64,000 nucleotides of DNA from contig JNWL01000030.1 in assembly GCA_000716465.1 (NCBI GenBank), positions 38,285 through 102,284 on the forward strand. The letters are read 5' to 3'. A program made the translations under genes and the position numbers. Positions 35,989 to 45,680 of the stretch are shown one piece after another (positions within the stretch are counted from its first letter, which is position 1; the number at the start of each line of letters is the position of its first letter). The notes beneath the pieces are model-generated. The model worked only from the letters and a program-made list of their open reading frames with translations. It had not been told where the DNA came from and did not search any database. This DNA comes from Streptomyces bikiniensis. GTDB lineage: Bacteria; Actinomycetota; Actinomycetes; Streptomycetales; Streptomycetaceae.

Positions 35989-37316
35989 CCGTGTTCGACC
36001 CCTCCGCCGAGGCCGGCCGTGCGACGGCCGCCATCCTGGCGGACACCCTGCACGGCACCTCGCGGGGCGTGGTCGTGGACTCCCCGCCGGGCGCGGGCAA
36101 GTCGACGCTCGTCGTGCGGGCCGCCCTCGAACTGGCCGCGGCCGGGCGGCCCCTGATGGTGGTCGCGCAGACGAACGCGCAGGTGGACGATCTGGTGCTG
36201 CGGCTCGCCGAGAAGGAGCCGGACCTGGAGGTGGGCCGGCTGCACTCCAGCGACTCCGACCCGTACGACAAGGCGCTGGACGACCTGGAGAACGTACGGA
36301 AGTCGGCGAAGGCGGGCGATCTGGCCGGGCTTCCGGTGGTGCTCTCGACGGCCGCCAAGTGGGGGCACGTGAAGAACGTCGAGCCGTGGACGCACGCGAT
36401 CGTGGACGAGGCGTACCAGATGCGGTCGGACGCGCTGCTCGCGGTGGCGGGGCTCTTCGAGCGGGCGCTGTTCGTGGGCGACCCGGGGCAGCTGGACCCG
36501 TTCTCGGTGGTGGGCGCGGAGCAGTGGGCGGGGCTGGCGTACGACCCGTCGGCGAGCGCGGTCTCGACCCTGCTCGCGCACAACCCGGAGCTGCCGCAGC
36601 ACCGGCTTCCGGTCTCCTGGCGGCTGCCCGCGTCGGCGGCGCCGCTGGTGTCGGACGCGTTCTACCCGTACACGCCGTTCCGCAGCGGCACCGGGCACGG
36701 GGACCGGAAGCTGTCCTTCGGGGTGCCGTCGGACGGCTCGGGCCCGGACCGGGTCCTGGACGAGGCGGCCGAGTCGGGCTGGGGCCTGCTGGAGCTCCCG
36801 GCCCGGCACACCCCGCGCACCGACCCGGAGGCTGTGGGCGCGATCGCCCTGGTGGTGCGGCGGCTCCTGGACCGGGGCGGGGCGGCGGTCTCGGAGCGCG
36901 CGGAGGCCCCCGTGCCCCTGACGCCGGACCGGATCGCGGTCGGCACCGCCCACCGCGACCAGGCGGCGGCGGTCCGGGCGGCGCTCGCGGAGCTGGGAGT
37001 GTCCGGGGTGACGGTGGACACCGCGAACCGGCTCCAGGGGCGCGAGTACGACGTGACGGTGGTCCTGCACCCGCTGTCCGGCCGGCCGGACGCGACCGCC
37101 TTCCACCTGGAGACGGGCCGCCTGTGCGTCCTGGCCTCCCGGCACCGGCACGCGTGCGTGGTGGTGTGCCGCGCGGGCGTGGCGGAGCTCCTGGACGAGC
37201 ACCCGTCGACGGATCCGGTCCAGCTGGGGGCGGCGGTGTCGTTCCCGGACGGCTGGGAGGCGAACCACGCGGTCCTCTCCCACCTGGAGGAGCACCGGGT
37301 GGTCTGGACGCCGTGA
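35985..37316 (+). CDS. Superfamily 1 helicase (UPF1/Dna2-like)
   Basis: 443 residues. SF1 motifs in order: Walker A DSPPGAGKSTLVV (near 31), Ia AQTNAQVDDLVLRLA (near 61), motif II AIVDEAYQM (near 139), III FVGDPGQLDPF (near 163), IV VSWRLPASA (near 207), V TVDTANRLQGREYDVTVVL (near 344) and VI LASRHRHACVVVC (near 384). The order and the Q-G-R-E box fit the UPF1/Dna2/PcrA-like helicases that move on single-stranded DNA or RNA; domain insertions are small. It partners a Cas4-like nuclease in the same operon. A repeated hairpin follows the stop. Confidence 0.85.
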   Translation: MTVFDPSAEAGRATAAILADTLHGTSRGVVVDSPPGAGKSTLVVRAALELAAAGRPLMVVAQTNAQVDDLVLRLAEKEPDLEVGRLHSSDSDPYDKALDDLENVRKSAKAGDLAGLPVVLSTAAKWGHVKNVEPWTHAIVDEAYQMRSDALLAVAGLFERALFVGDPGQLDPFSVVGAEQWAGLAYDPSASAVSTLLAHNPELPQHRLPVSWRLPASAAPLVSDAFYPYTPFRSGTGHGDRKLSFGVPSDGSGPDRVLDEAAESGWGLLELPARHTPRTDPEAVGAIALVVRRLLDRGGAAVSERAEAPVPLTPDRIAVGTAHRDQAAAVRAALAELGVSGVTVDTANRLQGREYDVTVVLHPLSGRPDATAFHLETGRLCVLASRHRHACVVVCRAGVAELLDEHPSTDPVQLGAAVSFPDGWEANHAVLSHLEEHRVVWTP

Positions 37317-37335
37317 TCCGCCGGGCGCGGACCGG

Positions 37336-37431
37336 GGCCCCGGCTCCGGTCGGGCGGTCGTCGCACCGCCCGAGGACCGCGGCCCCGGCTCCGGCTCCGG
37401 TCGGGCGGTCGTCGCGCCGCCCGAGGACCGC
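37336..37431 (+). repeat. Tandem 45/51-bp duplication with hairpins after the helicase
   Basis: Copy 1 is 37336-37380 and copy 2 is 37381-37431, differing by a 6-bp CCGGCT insertion and one base. Each copy contains GGGCGGT/ACCGCCC-type inverted arms (7 bp), so it can form two hairpins 20 bp past the helicase stop, perhaps as terminator. Confidence 0.8.
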
Positions 37432-37530
37432 TGCCTCCGCCTGACGGAGACCGCGCGCGACGCCCGCGGGGTGGACCGCGACCAGGAGTTCTTCGGCGGG
37501 CTGCGGCTGCTGCGCGGCCTCGACGGCTGA
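37432..37530 (+). pseudogene. Start-less coding-like remnant
   Basis: In the frame ending at TGA 37528-37530 the sequence reads like a protein end (LTETARDARGVDRDQEFFGG, then LRLLRGLDG) with normal codon bias, but upstream it runs into the tandem repeat and no start is found. It may be the tail of a lost gene. The rest of 37317-37692 holds only the repeat and a promoter region. Confidence 0.3.
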
Positions 37531-37692
37531 CACGGGGCGCGGGGGCGCGCGGCCCGGAGTTCGCGCCCTTGCGGGGCGCGGGACAATGGAGGACGGCCCG
37601 GGACTCCGGGCCGTGTCCGTGCGCGGCGGTGCCCGCGCGGGGGCGCGCCTGTGCGAGACCCGTACGAGACCTGCGCGAAGAGGAGAACGACG

Positions 37693-38049
37693 ATGGCGGA
37701 ATCCGCGGAGCGGGGCGGGCAGCGGCGGCTTCGGCCGGCGCCGCTGATCTTCGAGCCTGCCGAGGCGTCCGCCGATCCGGAGCACTTCTTCGACCTGGAG
37801 TCCCTGGAGGACCCCCGGGAGCTGCTGTCCCGGGCGACCGAGCTGACGCTCGCGTTCCGGGCCGCGGCGGACCGGGCGACCGAGTTCCAGGCGATCGCGG
37901 CGGCGCAGCTGGCCGATCCGCGCCGGTTCGACCGGCTGGAGGTGGCGGACGTCGCCGAACGGGCCCGGTGGACCGAGGACTACGCCCGCAAGATGATCGA
38001 GTTCGGCCGCGACCTCATCCGGGCGGACGGGCGGCCGACGGAGGACTGA
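37693..38049 (+). CDS. Conserved hypothetical small protein
   Basis: 118 residues, soluble and helical: an Arg-rich start, then FEPAEASADPEHFFDLESL, LLSRATELTLAFRAAADRATEFQAIAA and VAERARWTEDYARKMIEFGRDLI (given by region, 28-113). No known domain. AGGAG lies 8 bp before the ATG. It follows the nuclease-helicase unit by 376 bp and is probably independent of it. Confidence 0.7.
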   Translation: MAESAERGGQRRLRPAPLIFEPAEASADPEHFFDLESLEDPRELLSRATELTLAFRAAADRATEFQAIAAAQLADPRRFDRLEVADVAERARWTEDYARKMIEFGRDLIRADGRPTED

Positions 38050-38235
38050 GCCACCGCCGGGCGAGCTGGACGGCGCCGGGCGGGCGAGTCGGCGGAGGAG
38101 TGAGCCGCAGAGCGAGCGGGGCGGCACCGGGGCTCGCGAGGGCGCGGGGCGCGTAGCCGTCGTTCTGGGGCGTGGGGGCGCGAGGCGGGGGCGCACATGG
38201 CCGGAGGCGCGCGTGCTGACCGAAAAACCACCCCT

Positions 38236-38245
38236 GGCATATGCC
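38236..38245. promoter_or_regulatory. Palindrome GGCATATGCC, candidate operator
   Basis: CTGGCATATGCCG at 38234-38246 is the exact reverse complement of CGGCATATGCCAG at 46015-46027. One copy is about 90 bp before the gene at 38337, the other about 125 bp before the IclR-type regulator. A shared regulator is possible but unproven. Confidence 0.35.
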
Positions 38246-38336
38246 GAGGGCGCACGATACTCCCCCGGCACCCCTGCTGTCCGGGATTTCGAGAACCCTC
38301 GGAAACCGTTCCGTCACTCCCGGTACACCTGGACGC

Positions 38337-38963
38337 ATGACGACGTGGCTGCGCGAAGAGACCCCGCACGACATCTTCCGGTTCCTCCGGGAGGGCGACG
38401 AGGGGCGGCACCAGACGGCCCGGGTGACCGCCGACGGGGCCTCCTGGCTGGCTTCGGCCGCCGGTGGACGGGGGACCGCGCTCGCCCGCTGGGAGTCCCG
38501 GCCGACCTCGCCCGCCGCGCTGCCCTGCGGGACGGTCTTCGACGTCGTCAACGTGGACCCGGTCTTCGGGCGCCGGATGCTGGACCAGCTGTGGACGGAG
38601 GGCCCGGGGTCGGGGCCCGTCGCGGTCCACCGGGGCCGGATGATGCTGTTCGCCGCGCCCGGCACGGCCCAGCGGCTGCCCGCCCTGCTCGACTGGGAGG
38701 AGTGGAGCGAGGAGGTGCCCCGGCCGCTCTGCCACGGACTCGGCGACGCGGTGACCGTGCCGCCGCTCGTGCCCTCCGGCTCCGCCGGGCCCCGCTGGCT
38801 GGTCGCCCCCGACACCCTCCATCCGTGGCTGCCCGGCCCCGAGGTCGTGCTCTGGGCCTGCGTGCGGGCCGTCCGGGCGACCTCCGCCGCCGACGTGCGG
38901 GTATCGATTTTTCCTCCCGCCGATCCGGGTGCTAATGTCTACGACGTCAGCAGGCGCCGCTAG
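38337..38963 (+). CDS. Bifunctional primase/polymerase N-terminal-like protein
   Basis: 208 residues with blocks seen in a Streptomyces family related to the N-terminal part of prim-pol proteins: PCGTVFDVVNVDPVFGRRML near 62, GPVAVHRGRMMLFAAPGTAQR near 90 and RWLVAPDTLHPWLPGPEVVLW near 152. Catalytic residues of a primase are not evident. The last residues (VYDVSRRR) and the TAG stop lie within the start of tRNA-Lys (38954), so the gene end and the tRNA overlap by 10 bases on the same strand. Confidence 0.7.
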   Translation: MTTWLREETPHDIFRFLREGDEGRHQTARVTADGASWLASAAGGRGTALARWESRPTSPAALPCGTVFDVVNVDPVFGRRMLDQLWTEGPGSGPVAVHRGRMMLFAAPGTAQRLPALLDWEEWSEEVPRPLCHGLGDAVTVPPLVPSGSAGPRWLVAPDTLHPWLPGPEVVLWACVRAVRATSAADVRVSIFPPADPGANVYDVSRRR

Positions 38964-39027
38964 CTCAGTTGGTTAGAGCAGCTGACTCTTAATCAGCGGG
39001 TCCGGGGTTCGAGTCCCTGGCGGCGCA
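38954..39027 (+). tRNA. tRNA-Lys (CTT), copy 1
   Basis: 74-nt cloverleaf, acceptor GCGCCGC/GCGGCGC, anticodon CTT at 38988-38990, T-arm GGGGTTCGAGTCCC; discriminator A73, CCA not encoded. Identical to copies at 47009 and 52331. It overlaps the 3' end of the gene before it and, antisense, the 3' end of the M6 protease gene. Confidence 0.97.
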
Positions 39028-40191
39028 CCGACGGAAGAAGCCCCCCTCCAGCGGGGCGTCCGCGAGCGGCGGGTAGACCGAGCGCTCCCAGCAGGCCTCG
39101 GTGCGCGGGTGCGCGTCCACGACCTCGACCGGGCCGTCCCCGGAGGCCGTGGTGCCCCGCACCCGGTAGACGAGCACGCCCTCGGTGCAGGTCTCGGTGT
39201 TGTTCCCGGCGTCGGTCCTGGCCTCGACCACGAGGACGCTGTCGGGGCCGGTGCGGACGACCGCGAGCCGGGTGCCGAGCGCGCCGCCGTCCCCGGCCGG
39301 GGCGTCGGTCGGCTCCAGGCCGACCACCCGGGGCTCCGCGCCCTGGACGCAGGTCACCTGTGCGCGGGAGAGCCAGCCGAGCTTCCACTTGTGCCAGCCG
39401 AAGAGGTCCGGGGAGAGTCCGAACTGGCTGCCCATGACGTCCCAGTCGCCCACGTGGGTGTCCCAGTCGCCCTTGCCGTCCTCCGGCCGGTGGTAGAGGT
39501 CCGGCAGGTCGAAGACGTGGCCGGTCTCGTGGGCCAGGACGTTGCGGTCGGGCGGGTGCCTCTCGAAGACCGTGACGACCCGCCGGATCTCGGTGCCGTC
39601 GACCTCCAGCGGGCGGTCCAGGTTGACGACCTTGGTCGCGTCGGAGTCCACGCCCGGCGCGTCCGGGTCCGCGACCAGGTAGACGATGTCGTACTGCGAG
39701 AAGTCCACGTCCGCGTCGACGGCGGCGACCGCGTCGCGCAGGTACTCGGCCCGCTTCCCGGCGGCCCAGTCCCGCCGTATGTCGTACGCGCCCGACTCGC
39801 GGGGCATCGGGGTCCACGTCGTGCGGGCGTGCGGGGTCAGGGTGAAGCGCCCGTAGGAGGCGCGCGCGAAGAACTCGCTGGTGCCGGGGAAGTGGTCGGC
39901 GGCGAGTTCGGCCGGGGTGGTGAGCGGCTCGGAGTCCGGGAAGGACAGGAAGACCATGACCGCGTCGAGGTCCCGGTCCGGGCGGGGGTACGAGCCGTTC
40001 CAGGTGTCGAGCCCGAGCGAGTGGTGGGCCTGGGTGCGGGGCAGGGCGCAGGGGTTCGCGGCGGGCACGCCGACGGCGGGGCCCGCGACGAGCCCGGTGG
40101 CGGCCAGGGCGGCGAGCGAGGTGAAGGCGGCCGCGCCGGCGCGCAGCCGCGGGCGCCGCTCCGCTCCTCCGGGTGGCTGCTGACCCCTCAC
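38989..40191 (-). CDS. Secreted M6-type metalloprotease, C-terminus running into tRNA-Lys
   Basis: 400 residues as read. Signal peptide in 1-44 (AAAFTSLAALAATGLVAGPAVG ends at VPA), then the immune-inhibitor-A/M6-like protease with the zinc motif NVLAHETGHVFDLPDLYH (HExxH near 225). GGAGGT before GTG 40191 sets the start; GTG 40230 is less likely. The last about 18 residues (from GGFFRR, with RDSNPGPAD) are encoded by the tRNA-Lys 3' flank and antisense tRNA, and homologues as I recall them continue with a C-terminal domain here. So the gene is probably truncated at the tRNA. Confidence 0.8.
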   Translation of the reverse strand: MRGQQPPGGAERRPRLRAGAAAFTSLAALAATGLVAGPAVGVPAANPCALPRTQAHHSLGLDTWNGSYPRPDRDLDAVMVFLSFPDSEPLTTPAELAADHFPGTSEFFARASYGRFTLTPHARTTWTPMPRESGAYDIRRDWAAGKRAEYLRDAVAAVDADVDFSQYDIVYLVADPDAPGVDSDATKVVNLDRPLEVDGTEIRRVVTVFERHPPDRNVLAHETGHVFDLPDLYHRPEDGKGDWDTHVGDWDVMGSQFGLSPDLFGWHKWKLGWLSRAQVTCVQGAEPRVVGLEPTDAPAGDGGALGTRLAVVRTGPDSVLVVEARTDAGNNTETCTEGVLVYRVRGTTASGDGPVEVVDAHPRTEACWERSVYPPLADAPLEGGFFRRCAARDSNPGPAD

Positions 40192-40547
40192 GTGGACCTC
40201 CGGATCACGAATGCGGGACACCTCACCCACCTTGTGATGATTTGCTTAATTTCGCACTTTTCCATTGCCCCGGTCGGGTGAGTGCGCGGTGCCGCGTCGA
40301 CGCGACACGGACGAGAAAAGGTTCACGGAAAGTCACAATCGGTCACCCCTTCATCGACCCGTGTCAGAGCCGGGCAGAAACGATCGGGCAGGGTGGTCCG
40401 GTGGGGATCCTCACAGCGCCGGACGGCCTCCGGGAGCACCCCGGAGCTGGAACGGCCGCCCGGCCTGGCCCTATGATCGGCTCACTCTTCCTCGGCCGAC
40501 CGTCCCGTCCCGATGCGACCGGCCCGACTGCACTACGGGAGCGAGCG
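40192..40547. other. 356-bp divergent region before cdgA
   Basis: No gene is seen. The part near 40230-40270 is AT-rich for this genome (TGATGATTTGCTTAATTTCG) and should hold the promoter of the minus-strand protease. The other half should hold the cdgA promoter and leader. In S. coelicolor cdgA is a BldD target, but I could not find a convincing BldD box. Confidence 0.5.
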
Positions 40548-42446
40548 GTGAGCGGAACCCCCGAAGGACCGGTGCACCCAGAGCCGGCGGAGACACACAC
40601 GGCCGCGCCCGCCCTCACGGAGCGTGACGCCGGGCACGAGGACGTCGGGCGCGAGGACGTCGGGCGCGGAGGCGCCGACCGTCGGGACGCCGAGCTCCGC
40701 GACTACCGCGCCGCCTTCCGGGCCGCCCGGCTCGCCATGGCCCTCGTCGACCGGGACGGCGTGGTCGTCGCGGCCAACGACTCCCTGGGCGCCCTCCTCG
40801 GCACCGAGGCCGGGGCGCTGCGCGAGCAGTCCGCCGCCGACCTGGTCGACCTCGCCTCCGACGGGCGCACCTGGCACGCGTACCGCGAGGTGCTGCGCGG
40901 CCGCCGCTCCCGATTCCGCTGCACCCGCCGCCTCAAGCACGGCGACGGGCGCTCGCTGTGGGCCGAGGTCACCGTCTCCCCCGTGCCCGACGGGCGGCGG
41001 GTCCTGCTGTCGATCGCGGACATCAGCGACCGGCGCGAGCTCCAGGCGCGCCTGCGCCACCTCCAGATGCACGACCCGGTGACCCGGCTGCCCAACCGGA
41101 CCCTCTTCTTCGAGCGCCTCGCGGCCGCCCTGGAGGAGGCCGCCGCACCCCGGGAGCCGCACGAGTCACACGAGTCGTACGAGTCGTACGGCTATGGCGG
41201 AACGGGGCGGATCGGCCTCTGCTACCTCGACCTCGACGGCTTCAAGGCGATCAACGACACCCTCGGCCATCGGGTCGGGGACCGGCTCCTGGCCGCCGTC
41301 GCCAGGCGGTTGACCGAATGCGCGGCCGGCGACGGCCACACCCGCGGCGGCGGCCACCTGGTGGCGCGGCTCGGCGGGGACGAGTTCGCGATCCTGGTCG
41401 AGGACTCCACCGGCACCGAGCAACTGGCGGACCTGGCGCGCTCGGTGCTCGACGCGCTCCAGGAGCCCTTCGACCTGGCCGGGCAGCGGCTCTCGGTCTC
41501 CGCCTCCATCGGCGTGGTCGAGCGCTCCGGCCGGGGGACGACGGCGACCGCCCTGATGCAGGCCGCCGACACCACGCTGTACTGGGCGAAGGCGGACGGC
41601 AAGGCCCGCTGGACCCTCTTCGACCCCGAGCGCAACGCCCACCGGATGACCCGGCAGGCCCTCTCCTCCACCCTGCGGCCGGCCGTGGAGGGCGGGGAGT
41701 TCGCCCTGGAGTACCAGCCGCTCGTGGACCTGGCCGACGGGGCCGTGCGCGGGGTGGAGGCGCTGGTGCGCTGGCACCACCCGCAGTTCGGCCCGCTCCC
41801 GCCGAATCGGTTCATCGGGATCGCCGAGGAGGACGGCTCCATCGTGGAGCTGGGCCGCTGGATCCTGCGCACCGCCTGCCGTCAGGCCCGGCAGTGGCAG
41901 AAGGACCACCCGCGCGAGCGCCCGCTCTTCGTGAGCGTCAACGTGGCCGTCCGGCAGGTCTGGGACTCCGACCTGGTCGCGGACGTGGCCGGCATCCTCG
42001 CGGAGACCGGGCTCGCCCCGCACCTGCTCCAGCTGGAGCTGACCGAGTCGGCGGTGATGGGCTCGGCGGGCCGGCCGCTCCAGGCGCTCCAGGCGCTGAG
42101 CGACATGGGGGTGCGGATCGCGATCGACGACTTCGGCACCGGCTACTCGAACCTCGCCTATCTGAGCCGGCTCCCGGTCTCCGTGCTCAAGCTGGACGGC
42201 TCGTTCGTGCGCGGCTTCCAGGACGAGGAGCACGCCAACGCGGCCGACGAGCTGATCGTCGAGGCGCTCGTGCAGCTCGCGCACCGGCTGGGGCTCACGG
42301 TCACCGCCGAGTGCGTGGAGACCGCCGGGCAGGCCAGCCGGCTGCGGCGGATCGGCTGCGACACGGGGCAGGGCTGGCTGTACTCGCGGGCGGTGGCCCC
42401 GGAGCGGATCGCGGAGCTGATCGGCGCGGAGCCGCTGCCGGCCTGA
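40548..42446 (+). CDS. cdgA: PAS-GGDEF-EAL c-di-GMP enzyme CdgA
   Basis: 632 residues from the GTG at 40548, which has GGGAG 6 bp upstream; ATG 40473 would add 25. Domains: a short repetitive start, PAS (about 45-165), GGDEF (about 170-340) with intact GGDEF at 276-280, and EAL (about 360-625) with intact E404-A-L and DDFGTGYSNL. Both active sites look complete, so it may make and degrade c-di-GMP; no RxxD inhibition site precedes GGDEF. A 3x9-bp repeat adds HESHESYESY inside the GGDEF domain. By synteny this is cdgA, whose product affects the start of aerial growth in S. coelicolor. Confidence 0.92.
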   Translation: MSGTPEGPVHPEPAETHTAAPALTERDAGHEDVGREDVGRGGADRRDAELRDYRAAFRAARLAMALVDRDGVVVAANDSLGALLGTEAGALREQSAADLVDLASDGRTWHAYREVLRGRRSRFRCTRRLKHGDGRSLWAEVTVSPVPDGRRVLLSIADISDRRELQARLRHLQMHDPVTRLPNRTLFFERLAAALEEAAAPREPHESHESYESYGYGGTGRIGLCYLDLDGFKAINDTLGHRVGDRLLAAVARRLTECAAGDGHTRGGGHLVARLGGDEFAILVEDSTGTEQLADLARSVLDALQEPFDLAGQRLSVSASIGVVERSGRGTTATALMQAADTTLYWAKADGKARWTLFDPERNAHRMTRQALSSTLRPAVEGGEFALEYQPLVDLADGAVRGVEALVRWHHPQFGPLPPNRFIGIAEEDGSIVELGRWILRTACRQARQWQKDHPRERPLFVSVNVAVRQVWDSDLVADVAGILAETGLAPHLLQLELTESAVMGSAGRPLQALQALSDMGVRIAIDDFGTGYSNLAYLSRLPVSVLKLDGSFVRGFQDEEHANAADELIVEALVQLAHRLGLTVTAECVETAGQASRLRRIGCDTGQGWLYSRAVAPERIAELIGAEPLPA

Positions 42447-42473
42447 GCGGCGCGCCCCGGAGCCGTACGCGCG

Positions 42474-42510
42474 ACGGCCCCGCCCGGGCGGCCGTCCCGG
42501 GCGGGGCCGT
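42474..42510. terminator. Bidirectional hairpin between cdgA and the chitinase
   Basis: Perfect 15-bp stem (42474-42488 with 42496-42510), 7-nt loop, between convergent genes. A second inverted repeat (CTGCCCCC at 42525, GGGGGCAG at 42554) lies nearer the chitinase stop. Confidence 0.85.
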
Positions 42511-42593
42511 CCCCGCGCATGGAACTGCCCCCGGCCGGAGGGACATTCCGGGCGGGGGCAGCGGTCATGGGGGGCTCAGCGGGGGACGGGCGC

Positions 42594-44279
<1,686 letters not shown>

Positions 44280-44357
44280 GTGCGGCCTCCGGAGGGGGTA
44301 CTGGGTGGTGCCGTACAGGAGCTGGAGCAGTGATATCCGCCGCGTGAACGGTGAGTC

Positions 44358-44373
44358 AATGGTCTGAACCAGA
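44358..44373. promoter_or_regulatory. DasR element dre 1 of the chitinase promoter
   Basis: AATGGTCTGAACCAGA resembles the dre consensus (TGGTCT..ACCA core). It and the next site form a direct-repeat pair as known for Streptomyces chitinase promoters. Confidence 0.8.
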
Positions 44374-44374
44374 T

Positions 44375-44390
44375 TGAGGACTAGACCAAT
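44375..44390. promoter_or_regulatory. DasR element dre 2 of the chitinase promoter
   Basis: TGAGGACTAGACCAAT keeps the CTAGACCA half of the dre consensus and starts 17 bp from dre 1. Confidence 0.78.
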
Positions 44391-44433
44391 TGGCGAGAGA
44401 AAGCCCTTGTCAGAGGCGTGCAGCACAAAACGG

Positions 44434-44464
44434 AACCGCTCGCCACCATCGGTGACGAGCGGTT
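44434..44464 (-). terminator. Terminator of the LLM flavoprotein gene
   Basis: 9-bp perfect stem (44434-44442 with 44456-44464) with GTTTTG after it on the minus strand, about 107 bp past the stop; it lies upstream of the chitinase promoter and isolates it. Confidence 0.75.
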
Positions 44465-44570
44465 TAAGGTTCCTTTAGGGAAGGCCCCGGGGGTCGTACG
44501 ACCGTGAACCAGCCGGCCCAGGAAATCCGGGTTCCACCCGGCGGCCTCCGGCCCGGAACGGAAGCGCGGA

Positions 44571-45680
44571 CTACTCGGCGAGCTCCGGCAGGTCGTACGC
44601 GTCCGCGACGAGTTCGTAGCTCCGCAGCCGCGCCTCCCCGCCGTGCGCGTTGGCCGTGAGCATCAGTTCGTCGGCGCCCGTGCGCTTGCGCAGGTCGTCC
44701 AGGCCCGTGCGGACCTCGTCCGGGGTGCCGTACACCACGTTCGCGAGCCAACCGTCCACGAACTCCCGCTCGGCGGGGCTGAAGGAGTACGCCTCCGCCT
44801 CCTCCGGCGTCGGCACCAGACCGGGCCGCCCGGTGCGCAGCCGCAGCATGGCGAGGGCCCCGGAGAGGACCTGGCGGTAGGCCTGGGCCGCCTCGTCGGC
44901 GGCCAGCGCCGAGACGCCGATCAGGGCGTACGGGGCGTCGAGCACCTCCGAGGGGCGGAAGGAGTCCCGGTAGAGGTCGAGCGCCGGGATCGTGTTCCGG
45001 GCCGAGAAGTGGTGGGCGAAGGCGAAGGGCAGCCCGAGCACGCCGGCCAGCCGGGCGCTGAAGCCGGAGGAGCCGAGCAGCCAGATCGGCGGGCGCCCCT
45101 TCGGGCCCTGCACCGGACCGGGCACGGCGTGGATGCGGGCGTACGGGTGCCCGTCCGGGAAGTCGTCGTCCAGGAACCGGGTCAGCTCCGCGAGCCGCTC
45201 GGGGAAGCCTTCCCCAAGCTCTCGACTTCGCTCGAGCAGGGGAGACCCCAATGCGCCCTCGTTCAGGCCCTCGGTGCGGCGCAGGGCGGCGGCCGTGGCG
45301 CCGTCGGTGCCGGGGGCGCGCCCGAGGCCGAGGTCGACCCGGCCCGGGGCCAGGGCCTCCAGGGTGCCGAACTGCTCGGCGACGACGAGCGGGGCGTGGT
45401 TGGGCAGCATGACGCCGCCCGAGCCGAGCCGGATGCGCCGGGTGTGGGCGGCGAGGTGGGCGAGGATGACCGCCGGGGAGGAGGAGGCGACGCCGGGCAT
45501 GGAATGGTGCTCGGCCACCCAGTGCCGGTGGAAGCCGCGCCGCTCGGCGAGCCGGGACAGCTCGACGCTGGTGGCGAGGGCCTGGGACGCGGTCCGCCCG
45601 CTGCCGACGGTCACCAGGTCCAGTACGGACAGCGGTACGGACGCGGTTCCCCGCGCCTCTCCTCGAATGGTGTCGGTCAC
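44571..45680 (-). CDS. LLM class flavin-dependent oxidoreductase (luciferase-like)
   Basis: 369 residues of the bacterial luciferase-like F420/FMN fold: [14 protein letters not shown] at the start, [18 protein letters not shown] near 48, [23 protein letters not shown] near 74 and [14 protein letters not shown] near 180. The reaction is unknown; relatives are flavin-dependent monooxygenases. GTG 45680 has GGAGGG upstream. Oddly, about 16 residues near 140-156 ([16 protein letters not shown]) are encoded by an inserted palindromic repeat, kept in frame; family members go from NEGA straight to the FPxRLAEL segment as I recall them. Confidence 0.88.
   Translation of the reverse strand: MTDTIRGEARGTASVPLSVLDLVTVGSGRTASQALATSVELSRLAERRGFHRHWVAEHHSMPGVASSSPAVILAHLAAHTRRIRLGSGGVMLPNHAPLVVAEQFGTLEALAPGRVDLGLGRAPGTDGATAAALRRTEGLNEGALGSPLLERSRELGEGFPERLAELTRFLDDDFPDGHPYARIHAVPGPVQGPKGRPPIWLLGSSGFSARLAGVLGLPFAFAHHFSARNTIPALDLYRDSFRPSEVLDAPYALIGVSALAADEAAQAYRQVLSGALAMLRLRTGRPGLVPTPEEAEAYSFSPAEREFVDGWLANVVYGTPDEVRTGLDDLRKRTGADELMLTANAHGGEARLRSYELVADAYDLPELAE
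45201..45250. repeat. Dispersed palindromic repeat inserted in coding sequence
   Basis: 50 bp with nested inverted repeats: GGGGAAGCCTTCCCC (45201-45215), a GCTC...GAGC stem around the centre (45218-45237) and GGGG...CCCC at the right end. I recognise this type from many Streptomyces genomes, usually between genes (GGGGTCTCCCC...CTTGGGGAAGG on the other strand). Here it lies inside a gene and adds an in-frame peptide. Confidence 0.75.

Noticed and set aside
36359..37444. A 361-codon frame overlapping the helicase on the same strand
   Set aside because: It is an out-of-phase shadow; helicase motifs lie in the other frame.
33109..38271. A 1720-codon open frame on the minus strand across the nuclease-helicase operon
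   Set aside because: Low-complexity Arg/Pro/Ser shadow; the + strand genes show motifs and correct codon bias.
40232..40547. BldD box before cdgA
   Set aside because: I looked for the BldD palindrome because cdgA is a known target in S. coelicolor, but GTCACAATCGGTCAC-like matches were too weak to call.
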